A stretch of 64,000 bases of DNA, taken from contig NZ_JONS01000005.1 of assembly GCF_000711965.1 (NCBI RefSeq), positions 1 to 64,000 on the forward strand. Reading direction: 5' to 3'. Under the pieces are notes generated by a model. The model ran no database searches. It had not been told where the DNA came from and saw nothing but the letters and a program-made list of their open reading frames with translations. Origin of the DNA: Actinomyces israelii DSM 43320. GTDB taxonomy: Bacteria > Actinomycetota > Actinomycetes > Actinomycetales > Actinomycetaceae. Positions 32,011 to 39,731 of the stretch are shown here, in pieces (position 1 is the first letter of the stretch; each line of letters begins with the position of its first letter). The position numbers and the translations under genes were made by a program.

Positions 32011-34008
32011 ATGCCGATGCCTCTGCTGCACGCCGCCGGACGGCTCATCCCTGCCCCTGATGCACCCCTGCCGCAGCCGCCGTCCTCCCGCGTCCGGGCG
32101 CTGCTGGGCTGGCTCGCGCGCCGGGCCGCCGGACCGCTGACGGTGGCGGGCCTGGCTGCCGTCGTGTCCAACACGATCCAGGCGATCGTGCCCACCTTCC
32201 TGGGGGCCGCCCTGGATTCGGGCATCGAGAACGGGCTCAACGCGCGCCTGTGGACGATCTGCCTGAGCCTGCTGGTCCTGTTCGTCGTCTACGCCGTCGG
32301 CGACACCGCCCAGTCCTACTTCGGGGTACTCGCCTGGATGCGCACCAACTTCGACCTCGCCCGCCTCGTGGGCCGCCAGGTCTCCATCACCGGCGCCGAC
32401 CTGCCCCACCAGGTCTCCACCGGCGAGGTCGCCTCGGTGGTGGCCTCCGACGCCCAGTACATCGGCAACTTCTTCGAGCGCCTGCCCCCGCTGATCGGCT
32501 CGGCCGTGTCCTTCGCGGTGGTGGCTGTGCTCATGGTCTCGGTCTCGGTGCGCCTCGGCCTCATCGTGCTCATCGGCATGCCCCTGGTCGCCTGGATCGT
32601 CACCCTGGTCATCAGGCCCCTCCAGCGGCGCCAGGCCGTCCAGCGCGAGGCCCAGTCCGAGGTCACCACTATCACCACCGACACGGTGGCGGGCCTGCGC
32701 ATCCTGCGCGGGATCGGCGGCGAGGACGTCTTCGCCCGTCGCTACCGCGAGGCCTCCCAGGAGCTGCGCCGGCGCGGCGTCGAGGTGGCCGGCACGCAGT
32801 CGGTGCTCATGAGCCTGCAGGTGCTCCTGCCGGGCCTGTTCGTCGCCGTCGTCGTGTGGGCGGCCGCCCGCATGGCGATCGACGGGGCCATCAGCGCCGG
32901 CGAGCTCGTCACCTTCTACGGCTACACGGCCTACCTGTCGTGGCCGCTCATGGTCTTCTCCGCCTCGGTGCAGGACTACACGCGCGCCATGGTCGGGCTG
33001 CGGCGCCTGGGCAGGCTGCTCGACGTCGTCCCGGCCGCGGGCACCGCCGCCGAGCGCCTGGCCCTGGATCCCGCCGACGGCGAGACCGCGGCCGGCGAGA
33101 TCATCGACGTGGCCTCCGGGGTGCGCTTCGCGCCGGGCCGCATGACCGCCGTCGTCGCCGCCGACCCCGGGGCCTCCACCGCGCTGGCCACCCGGCTCGG
33201 GCGCTTCGACGACGACGCCCCCGCGGTCACCCTGGCGGGCAGGCCGCTGACCGGCATGCCGCTGCGCGACGTGCGCGCCTCGATCGTGGTCTCCGGCGCC
33301 ACCGCCGAGCTGTTCACCGGCACGCTGCGCGAGGCTCTGGACGTGCGCGGCGCCGCGGCGCACGAGCCCGTCGGCGTGGACGCGCTCGTGGCCGCGGAGG
33401 CCGAGCGGGCCGGGGTGGACGCCGCCGACCAGGACGTGCACCCCGCCGCCGAGGAACTGCCCGGCGACGACCGCCTGCTCGCGGCCCTGGAGGTCGCCGA
33501 CGCCGGCGACGTCCTGACCTCCCTGGACCGGGGCCTGGCCGGCATGATCACGGAGAAGGGCCGCTCCCTGTCCGGCGGCCAGCGCCAGCGCGTGGCCCTG
33601 GCCCGCGCCCTGCTGACCGAGGCCCCCGCCCTCGTGCTCATCGAGCCGACCAGCGCCCTGGACTCCCACACCGAGTCGCGCGTGGCCCGCCGTCTCCACG
33701 CCGCGCGGCGGGGGCGCACCACCATTGTCGCCACCGAGTCGCCGCTGGTGCTGGAGGCCTGTGACGAGGTCGTCCTCCTGGGCGACGACGGCGAGCGGGC
33801 GCGCTCCACCCACCGCGAGCTGCTCGCCCGCGCCCGGGAGGGGGACCCGGACGCGCTGGCCTACCGGGCCGTCGTGGCCCGGGCCTACGGCGAGCAGCCG
33901 GACGACGGCGGCGCCGGCAGCGGCCCGGACGGCGACGGCGAGCCCGCCGGCCCGAGCGAGCCCGCCGGCCCGGACGCCGCCACCGCGGCCGGGGCGGCGA
34001 GAAGCTGA
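32011..34008 (+). CDS. ABC exporter half, degenerate ATP site (subunit 1)
   Basis: The 665-residue protein has six membrane helices (about residues 35-330) and an NBD. The NBD is odd: the P-loop region reads VVAADPGASTALATRL, lacking the GxxGxGKS/T consensus, and Walker B reads VLIEPTSALD with Glu-Pro where Asp-Glu is expected. The signature SLSGGQRQRVALARAL (about residue 518) is intact, and there is a His-to-Glu change after Walker B (VATES). It has an acidic insertion before the signature and a Gly/Pro-rich tail. The next gene encodes the complementary half, so the pair is a heterodimeric exporter with one working ATP site. Substrate unknown. Confidence 0.9.
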   Translation: MPMPLLHAAGRLIPAPDAPLPQPPSSRVRALLGWLARRAAGPLTVAGLAAVVSNTIQAIVPTFLGAALDSGIENGLNARLWTICLSLLVLFVVYAVGDTAQSYFGVLAWMRTNFDLARLVGRQVSITGADLPHQVSTGEVASVVASDAQYIGNFFERLPPLIGSAVSFAVVAVLMVSVSVRLGLIVLIGMPLVAWIVTLVIRPLQRRQAVQREAQSEVTTITTDTVAGLRILRGIGGEDVFARRYREASQELRRRGVEVAGTQSVLMSLQVLLPGLFVAVVVWAAARMAIDGAISAGELVTFYGYTAYLSWPLMVFSASVQDYTRAMVGLRRLGRLLDVVPAAGTAAERLALDPADGETAAGEIIDVASGVRFAPGRMTAVVAADPGASTALATRLGRFDDDAPAVTLAGRPLTGMPLRDVRASIVVSGATAELFTGTLREALDVRGAAAHEPVGVDALVAAEAERAGVDAADQDVHPAAEELPGDDRLLAALEVADAGDVLTSLDRGLAGMITEKGRSLSGGQRQRVALARALLTEAPALVLIEPTSALDSHTESRVARRLHAARRGRTTIVATESPLVLEACDEVVLLGDDGERARSTHRELLARAREGDPDALAYRAVVARAYGEQPDDGGAGSGPDGDGEPAGPSEPAGPDAATAAGAARS

Positions 34009-35744
34009 TGTCGCTCCCCGTCGCCCCCGGCAGGGTCGCCCTGCGCAAGACCTTCCGGATCATGGCCTCCTACCGGTGGCGCTTCGCGGGCGTGCTGGCT
34101 CTCCAGGTGGTCGCGGTCCTGGCGACGCTGGTGGCCCCGCAGCTGCTGGGCCGCCTGGTCACGCGCGTGGCCGCGGGCACCGGCACCGCCGGCTACGTCG
34201 ACCGGGTCGTCCTGGTCATTGCGGTCGTCACCATCGCGGGCGCGGTCGTCAACCGCTTCGCCCAGATGTACGCCCGCACGCTCGGCGAGTCGGTCTTCGC
34301 CGACCTGCGCGAGCGCATGATGAACCGCGTCGTCCACCTGCCGCTGAGCGCCGTCGAGTCCGCCGGCACCGGCGACCTCGTGGGCCGCACCACCAACGAC
34401 GTCTCGCGCATCGAGTTCCTCGTGCGCGTGGGCATCCCCCAGATCATGGTGTGCACGGTGACGATCGTGTTCACCATTGTCGCGGCCGCCGCCAGCGACC
34501 CGCTGCTGGCCGCCGGCCTGCTCGTCATCGTGCCGCCCGTGTGGGCCATGATGAGCTGGTACCTGCCGATCTCGGTGCCCGCCTACCGGGCCGGCTCGGC
34601 GGCCTTCGCCCGCCTCAACGGCGCGGTGACCGAGACCGTGGAGAACGCCGAGACCATCGACGCCCTGGGCATCGGGACGCACCGCGAGGCCGTTATCGCC
34701 GCCTCGGTCGAGGAGGCCTGGGGCCTGGAGCGGTACACCGCCGAGCTGCGGCTGCGCCTGTTCCTCGTCCTGGACGTAGCCTGGCGCGCGCCCGTCGTCG
34801 TCATCCTCCTGTGGGGCGCCCTCCTGGCCGCCGGCGGGCACGCAAGCCTGGGGGCCATCACCACGGTGTCCCTGTACGCCATGGAGCTGCGCAAGCCCAT
34901 CGCCCAGCTCATGTTCTGGATCGACCTGATCCAGGTCTCGCAGGCCTCGCTCTCGCGCATCCTGGGCGTCGAGGAGGTGCCCGCCGACCGCGCCCCCACC
35001 GGCGAGCTCCCCGACGGGAGGCACATGGTGCTGCGCGACGTCCGCTTCTCCTACCGGGAGGGCGTGGAGGTGCTCCACGGCATCGACCTGGACCTCGTGC
35101 CGGGCGAGCGACTCGCCGTCGTCGGGCCCTCCGGATCGGGCAAGTCGACCCTGGGGCGCATGCTGGCGGGCATCAACCCGCCCACCTCCGGGACGGTGAC
35201 GGTGGGCGGGGTGCCGCTGACCGACCTGGCCGAGACCGAGCTGCGACGCCACGTGGCCCTGGTGACCCAGGAGCACCACGTGTTCGTGGGCACCATCGCG
35301 GACAACGTGCGCCTGGGGCGCCCCGACGCCGACGACGCGACCATCCGCCGTGCCCTCGAGGCCATCGGGGCCGGTGCCTGGGTGGACGGGCTCAAGGACG
35401 GGATGGGCACCATGGTGGGCTCCGGGCACCTGGCGCTCACCCCGGCCCAGGCCCAGGAGGTGGCCCTGGCGCGCCTGGTGCTGCTGGACCCGCACACCCT
35501 CATCCTGGACGAGGCGACCTCGCTGCTCGACCCGCACGCCGCGCGCACGCTGGAGCGGACGCTGTCCACCGCGCTGGCGGGGCGCACGGTCGTCGAGGTG
35601 GCGCACCGGCTCTACACGGCGCAGGACGCCGACCGGGTGGCCGTCGTCATGGACGGGCGGATCGTGGAGCTGGGCACGCACGCCGAGCTCGTCGCCCGCG
35701 GCGGGGAGTACGCGGGCCTGTGGGAGGCGTGGAGCCAGGAGTAG
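34008..35744 (+). CDS. ABC exporter half, intact Walker motifs (subunit 2)
   Basis: The 578-residue protein has six membrane helices and an NBD with intact Walker A (GPSGSGKST, residues about 373-381), Q-loop (VTQEHHVFV) and Walker B plus catalytic Glu (LILDEATSLLD, about 498-508), and the H-loop His (VVEVAHRLYTA). Its signature is changed to LALTPAQAQEVALARL. Paired with subunit 1, Walker A/B of this protein and the signature of the other form the only complete ATP site. ATG at 34008 overlaps the previous TGA (TGATG). A long hairpin follows the stop. Confidence 0.93.
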   Translation: MSLPVAPGRVALRKTFRIMASYRWRFAGVLALQVVAVLATLVAPQLLGRLVTRVAAGTGTAGYVDRVVLVIAVVTIAGAVVNRFAQMYARTLGESVFADLRERMMNRVVHLPLSAVESAGTGDLVGRTTNDVSRIEFLVRVGIPQIMVCTVTIVFTIVAAAASDPLLAAGLLVIVPPVWAMMSWYLPISVPAYRAGSAAFARLNGAVTETVENAETIDALGIGTHREAVIAASVEEAWGLERYTAELRLRLFLVLDVAWRAPVVVILLWGALLAAGGHASLGAITTVSLYAMELRKPIAQLMFWIDLIQVSQASLSRILGVEEVPADRAPTGELPDGRHMVLRDVRFSYREGVEVLHGIDLDLVPGERLAVVGPSGSGKSTLGRMLAGINPPTSGTVTVGGVPLTDLAETELRRHVALVTQEHHVFVGTIADNVRLGRPDADDATIRRALEAIGAGAWVDGLKDGMGTMVGSGHLALTPAQAQEVALARLVLLDPHTLILDEATSLLDPHAARTLERTLSTALAGRTVVEVAHRLYTAQDADRVAVVMDGRIVELGTHAELVARGGEYAGLWEAWSQE

Positions 35745-35769
35745 ACGCCCGGCTCCAGGGGGGACTCAG

Positions 35770-35844
35770 CGCTTACTACGCTCCTTTGTCCCTTACTACG
35801 CTCCTTCTCCTCGTACAGTAAGGGACAAAGGAGCGTAGTAAGCG
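35770..35844. terminator. Long hairpin after ABC operon
   Basis: Perfect 26-bp arms (35770-35795, beginning CGCTTACTACGCTCC, and 35819-35844) with a 23-base loop that starts with a copy of the arm's CTACGCTCCTT. It lies 25 bp past the stop of subunit 2. No T-run; it could end the transcript or block read-through into the next operon. Confidence 0.7.
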
Positions 35845-35979
35845 TCCTGGGCGCCACCGGACCCCGCTCGCCGCCGAAGCGGTACCCCGCCGACGCCCGC
35901 CGTGTGAGATTCTGTGCACGGTAGATTCACACACGACGCTCGCCGCCGCGAGCACCCGCACCGGATGAAGGTCGATCCT

Positions 35980-36441
35980 ATGACCCAACAGCCACAACCA
36001 CCCCGCACGCCGCTCGCATCGGCGGCGCGCCGCCCCGATCAGCCCACGATCGGCGAGCTGATCAGCCGCATCTCCGAGAACGTCTCGGGCCTGATCAAGG
36101 GCGAGATCGAGCTGACCAAGGCCAAGGCCCTGCGCGTGGCGAGCGCCGCGGGCGCGGGTGCGGCCCTCCTGGTGGCCGCCGCCGTCACCGCCCTGTTCGG
36201 CCTCGGCTTCCTGCTGGGCGCCGTCGTCGACCTGCTGGCCCTGGTGATGCCGGCGTGGGCGGCCAAGCTCATTGTCGCCGTCGCCCTGTTCGCCGCGGCC
36301 GTGGCGGCGGCGCTGCCGGGCAGGGACCGGCTGAAGGCGGCCAGGGCCGACCTGCCCGAGCCGCAGGTGCGGCTGCACGAGGACGTCGACGCCGTCAAGA
36401 AGGCGGTCGCCTCCGGCCTGGAGAAGGGCGGTCGGCGGTGA
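35980..36441 (+). CDS. Actinobacterial holin-X (phage holin family) protein
   Basis: The 153-residue protein matches the actinobacterial holin-X superfamily: TIGELISRISENVSGLIKGEIELTKAKAL (about residues 23-51), two membrane helices (about 58-80 and 88-117) and a short basic tail. The role in chromosomes is not lysis but is unknown, probably linked to the envelope. ATG at 35980 has GAAGG upstream. It leads a three-gene operon with GTGA overlaps. Confidence 0.85.
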   Translation: MTQQPQPPRTPLASAARRPDQPTIGELISRISENVSGLIKGEIELTKAKALRVASAAGAGAALLVAAAVTALFGLGFLLGAVVDLLALVMPAWAAKLIVAVALFAAAVAAALPGRDRLKAARADLPEPQVRLHEDVDAVKKAVASGLEKGGRR

Positions 36442-36911
36442 GCCCGAAGCAGGTGACGCAGCCGGGGCAGCGGCCCCCCGCCCGGTCCCCCGAGGCCATT
36501 GAGGCCGCGCTGGCCGCGCAGCGCGCCCAGCTGGTCGACGACGTCGAGGCGCTGGCCGCCGTCATGGCGCCCGAGGCGCTGAAGTCGGTGGCGCACCGGA
36601 CGGTCCAGGGTACCGCCGCCGAGTGGCGCAGGCGGGCCGGAATCAGCGCGGCCCGTCTCAAGGCGCGCGCCGGCCTGGTGAGGGACGACCCGCTGGTGCG
36701 CGAGGCGCCCGCCGGCTCCTGCCCCATAGGCTGCGCGTACCTGAGGGCCGCGACTGCGAGGATCTCCCCCGCCTCGGTCCGCAACCGGCTGGCTCAACTG
36801 GTCGACGACGCCCGCGACGGCGAGCCCGTCTCGCTCGCCATCGTGACCGGCGCCGTCGCCGTGCTGGCGGGGCTCAGCGCGGTCGCCGTCGTCAAGGCGG
36901 TGCGCCGGTGA
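36438..36911 (+). CDS. DUF3618 membrane protein
   Basis: The 157-residue protein has the DUF3618 start (SPEAIEAALAAQRAQLVDDVEALAAVM), amphipathic helices and one C-terminal membrane helix (VSLAIVTGAVAVLAGLSAVAVVKAV). DUF3618 proteins are encoded with holin-X proteins in many actinobacteria. GTG at 36438 overlaps the previous stop (GTGA). Confidence 0.85.
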   Translation: MSPKQVTQPGQRPPARSPEAIEAALAAQRAQLVDDVEALAAVMAPEALKSVAHRTVQGTAAEWRRRAGISAARLKARAGLVRDDPLVREAPAGSCPIGCAYLRAATARISPASVRNRLAQLVDDARDGEPVSLAIVTGAVAVLAGLSAVAVVKAVRR

Positions 36912-37255
36912 GCGGGCGGACCGCCGCGCGGGCGCTCGAGGGCCCCGAGGACATCGAGGCGAGGCTGCGGGCCCAGCGCGAGACGCTGGCGGCCGGCGTG
37001 GACGAGCTGGCGGCGCGGGTGGACCCGCGGACCCGGGCGCGCCTGGCCGGGGAGGACCTGCGCGACCGCGCCGAGGCCGCCACCACCGGCCTGCGCGACC
37101 GCGCCGAGGCCGCCGCCACCAGCCTGCGCGACCGCACCCGGCGGACCGTCGAGGACGCGCGTGCAGGCGACTCCGAGGCGATCAGGCAGCTGGCCGCGGC
37201 GGCCGGCGGGGCGCTCGCCGTGTCGCTGGTCGTCGGCCGGATGCTGCGGCGCTGA
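36908..37255 (+). CDS. DUF3618 protein with 11-residue amphipathic repeats
   Basis: The 115-residue protein repeats the DUF3618 head (GPEDIEARLRAQRETLAAGVDELAARVDP), then has three 11-residue units (LRDRAEAATTG, LRDRAEAAATS, LRDRTRRTVED), a period typical of membrane-surface amphipathic helices, and ends in a membrane helix (LAVSLVVGRML). GTG at 36908 overlaps the previous stop (GTGA). It looks like a paralogue of the gene before it. Confidence 0.82.
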   Translation: MSGRTAARALEGPEDIEARLRAQRETLAAGVDELAARVDPRTRARLAGEDLRDRAEAATTGLRDRAEAAATSLRDRTRRTVEDARAGDSEAIRQLAAAAGGALAVSLVVGRMLRR

Positions 37256-37493
37256 GGCCCGCCAGGCGCTCGGCACCGGCGGGGAGAGCCCGGGGAGCCG
37301 TCCGGATCCGGCCGCGTCGGCGGGGCTTTCCCCGAGGAACGTGACGCCCGCCGCGTGGGCGGTGCCACGGCCGCAGGGGCGGTGCCGAATGGTGCTGACA
37401 CGTGCGCTCGTTGTACGGTTGGGCCACGACACATTTGCCCAAGTGAAGCGCGTCCATGTGCGCGCCCAGAGATTGTTGGAGGGGGTCGAGCCT

Positions 37494-37733
37494 ATGGGGC
37501 GCGGCCGTCAGAAGGCCAAGGCGACCAAGGTCGCCCGTAAGCTCAAGTACTTCAGCCCGGCGACCGACTACGCGGCACTCGAGCGAGAGCTCGTCTCCCG
37601 GTCGTCGGGCACCGAGTCCGACGACGAGGTCGACTACGAGCAGCTGGCCGCCAAGTACGCGGTCGACGATGACGACTGGGACGACTCGGATGGTTCGGAC
37701 GTCAGCGGGGCGGGGCCAGGCCGTCGGAGTTGA
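37494..37733 (+). CDS. DUF3073 protein
   Basis: The 79-residue protein begins MGRGRQKAKATKVARKLKYFSPATDY, the invariant head of the actinobacterial DUF3073 family, and ends in an acidic Asp/Glu-rich tail. Function unknown; the basic head could bind nucleic acid. ATG at 37494 has GGAGGGGG about 10 bases upstream. It has its own strong terminator, so it is a single-gene unit. Confidence 0.92.
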   Translation: MGRGRQKAKATKVARKLKYFSPATDYAALERELVSRSSGTESDDEVDYEQLAAKYAVDDDDWDDSDGSDVSGAGPGRRS

Positions 37734-37750
37734 CCCGGGGTTGACACGGA

Positions 37751-37790
37751 GGGGTCGGCAGGCGCTGCGCCTGCCGACCCCCTTTTTTTT
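37751..37790 (+). terminator. Canonical rho-independent terminator
   Basis: 14-bp arms (GGGGTCGGCAGGCG and its complement, 37751-37764 and 37768-37781), a 3-base loop and a run of eight T (37783-37790), directly after the DUF3073 gene. Confidence 0.97.
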
Positions 37791-37877
37791 GCGCCCGCCC
37801 CTCTTGCAGCGCGCGACGGGCGGGCGCATACTCGGCACCAGGGCCGACCGGCAGTCGGTTTTAGTTTGGAGATTCGC

Positions 37878-38519
37878 ATGGCCCCACAGCACCTGAGCGC
37901 CCCGGTCCGGCAGGCGCAGATCCTCGACGCCGCCCACCGCCTCTTCCTCGCCAAGGGCTACGACGCCACCACGATCGAGGACATCCTGGACGCCGTCGGC
38001 ATCGCCAAGGGCACGCTCTACCACCACTTCCCCGGCAAGGAGTCGATCCTCGACGCGATCGTCGTGCGCGCCTCGGACGCGATCGCCGAGCGCGCGGCCC
38101 GCGCCGCGAGCGCGCCGGGGCCCGCGCCGGAGCGCTTCCTGGCGGCCGTGGCCGCGGCGCGCGCACCCGAGGAGGACATCGAGCTCGCCCAGCAGCTCCG
38201 TTCGAGCGGAAACCTGCGGTTCCACGTCCTGTCCATGACCGAGGGCTACGCGCGCCTGGTCCCCATCCTCACCCGCGTGGTCGAGGAGGGCGTCGCGGCC
38301 GGCGAGCTGAGCACGCCCGACCCGCACGGCAGCGTCGAGGTCATTCTCGCGGCCGGGCTCACCCTGCTCGAGGGCGGCATCTTCCCGCCCGCGGAGGACG
38401 GCGGCGGCGCCTCGGCGGCAGACGCCTCAGCCGCGCGGCGCCAGGCGGCTCTGGCGCGCGCGGCCGCCCTGCTCCTGGGGGCTGACCCCGTCTCCATCTC
38501 CGTGCCCAGGCGCTTCTGA
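37878..38519 (+). CDS. TetR/AcrR-family regulator
   Basis: The 213-residue protein has a TetR HTH (ILDAAHRLFLAKGYDATTIEDILDAVGIAKGTLYHHFPGKESIL, about residues 13-56) and a helical ligand domain. It ends in an Ala-rich helix. ATG at 37878 has GGAG 8 bases upstream. It is convergent with purM and has no obvious target next to it apart from the DUF3073 gene, so its regulon is not predictable here. Confidence 0.88.
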   Translation: MAPQHLSAPVRQAQILDAAHRLFLAKGYDATTIEDILDAVGIAKGTLYHHFPGKESILDAIVVRASDAIAERAARAASAPGPAPERFLAAVAAARAPEEDIELAQQLRSSGNLRFHVLSMTEGYARLVPILTRVVEEGVAAGELSTPDPHGSVEVILAAGLTLLEGGIFPPAEDGGGASAADASAARRQAALARAAALLLGADPVSISVPRRF

Positions 38520-38567
38520 CGCCGAGCCCGCCCGGGCTCCCTCAACGCCGAGCACGCTCCGCCGCGC

Positions 38568-39731
38568 TCAGGCGGTGCGGTAGCTCCCGAAGACGTCCAC
38601 GGCGCCGCCGTCCACGCCCTTGGTGCCGGCCACCAGCCGGCCCCGCGGCCCGTAGCTCTGCGCCTCGTGGACGCCGCCGAGCACCCAGGCGGGGATATCG
38701 GCCGCCTGCGCCACGCCCAGGACGGCGTCGGCCCACTCCGGATCGACGACGGCGACCATGCCCACCCCCAGGTTGAGGGTGCCCTCCAGGTCGTCCCACG
38801 GGACGGAGCCGAGCCGCCGCACGAGGTCGAAGACAGGCGGGACGATCCAGCCGGAGCGGTCGACGTCGGCGACCAGGTCGGCGGGCAGGACCCGGGCGAG
38901 GTTCGCGGCCAGACCCCCGCCGGTGACGTGGGACAGCGCGTGGAGCGGCGAGGGCGCCGCGTCCGGGCCGAGCGCCCCGAGCATGGCCAGGCAGGCCTTG
39001 GTATACAGGCGGGTCGGCTCGAGCAGCTCCTCGCCCAGGGTGCGGCCGAGCTCGGGCACGGTCCGCTCCAGGCCCCAGTCGGCGTCGGCGACCACGCGCC
39101 GCACCAGGGAGTAGCCGTTGGAGTGCAGGCCCGAGGAGGCCATGGCGATCAGGACGTCGCCGGGGCGCACGCGCTCGGGCCCCAGCACCCGGTCGGCCTC
39201 GACGACCCCGGTGGCGGCGCCGGCGAGGTCGTACTCGTCCGGGTCCATGAGGCCGGGGTGCTCGGCGGTCTCCCCGCCCAGCAGGGGCGTGCCGACGGAG
39301 GCGCAGGCGGCGGCCACGCCGCGCACGATGTCGGCGATGCGCTCGGGGACGACGCGCCCGCACGCGATGTAGTCGGTCATGAGCAGGGGGCGGGCGCCGA
39401 CCACGACAATGTCGTCGACGACCATGCCGACCAGGTCCTGGCCGATGGTGTCGTGGACGTCGAGGGCCCGGGCGATGGCGACCTTGGTGCCCACGCCGTC
39501 GGTGGAGGCGGCCAGCAGGGGGCGGCGGGCCCCGCGCAGGGAGGAGACGTCGACCAGGCCGGCGAAGCCGCCGACTCCCCCGACCACGGCCGGCGTCATG
39601 GTGGCGGCCACGGAGGCCTTCATGAGCTCGACGGCGCGGTCGCCGGCGGCGGTGTCAACCCCGGCGGCGGCGTAGGTGGTCCCGGCGGCCGGGACGACGT
39701 CGGCGGCGGCGGGCTGGGGGCGGGGGCTCAT
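38568..39731 (-). CDS. purM: Phosphoribosylformylglycinamidine cyclo-ligase
   Basis: The 387-residue protein is AIR synthetase: YAAAGVDTAAGDRAVELMK, the ADVDG-like substrate loop, LAASTDGVGTKVAIA, DLVGMVVDDIVVVGARPLLMTDYIA, GGETAEHPG, SSGLHSNGYSLVR and LNLGVGMVAV. It makes aminoimidazole ribotide from FGAM in purine synthesis. ATG at 39731 overlaps the purF stop (ATGA), so purF-purM are coupled. Confidence 0.96.
   Translation of the reverse strand: MSPRPQPAAADVVPAAGTTYAAAGVDTAAGDRAVELMKASVAATMTPAVVGGVGGFAGLVDVSSLRGARRPLLAASTDGVGTKVAIARALDVHDTIGQDLVGMVVDDIVVVGARPLLMTDYIACGRVVPERIADIVRGVAAACASVGTPLLGGETAEHPGLMDPDEYDLAGAATGVVEADRVLGPERVRPGDVLIAMASSGLHSNGYSLVRRVVADADWGLERTVPELGRTLGEELLEPTRLYTKACLAMLGALGPDAAPSPLHALSHVTGGGLAANLARVLPADLVADVDRSGWIVPPVFDLVRRLGSVPWDDLEGTLNLGVGMVAVVDPEWADAVLGVAQAADIPAWVLGGVHEAQSYGPRGRLVAGTKGVDGGAVDVFGSYRTA

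Noticed and set aside
33885-35681. 598-codon minus-strand frame opposite the ABC genes
   Set aside because: Shadow of two ABC subunits with clear motifs.
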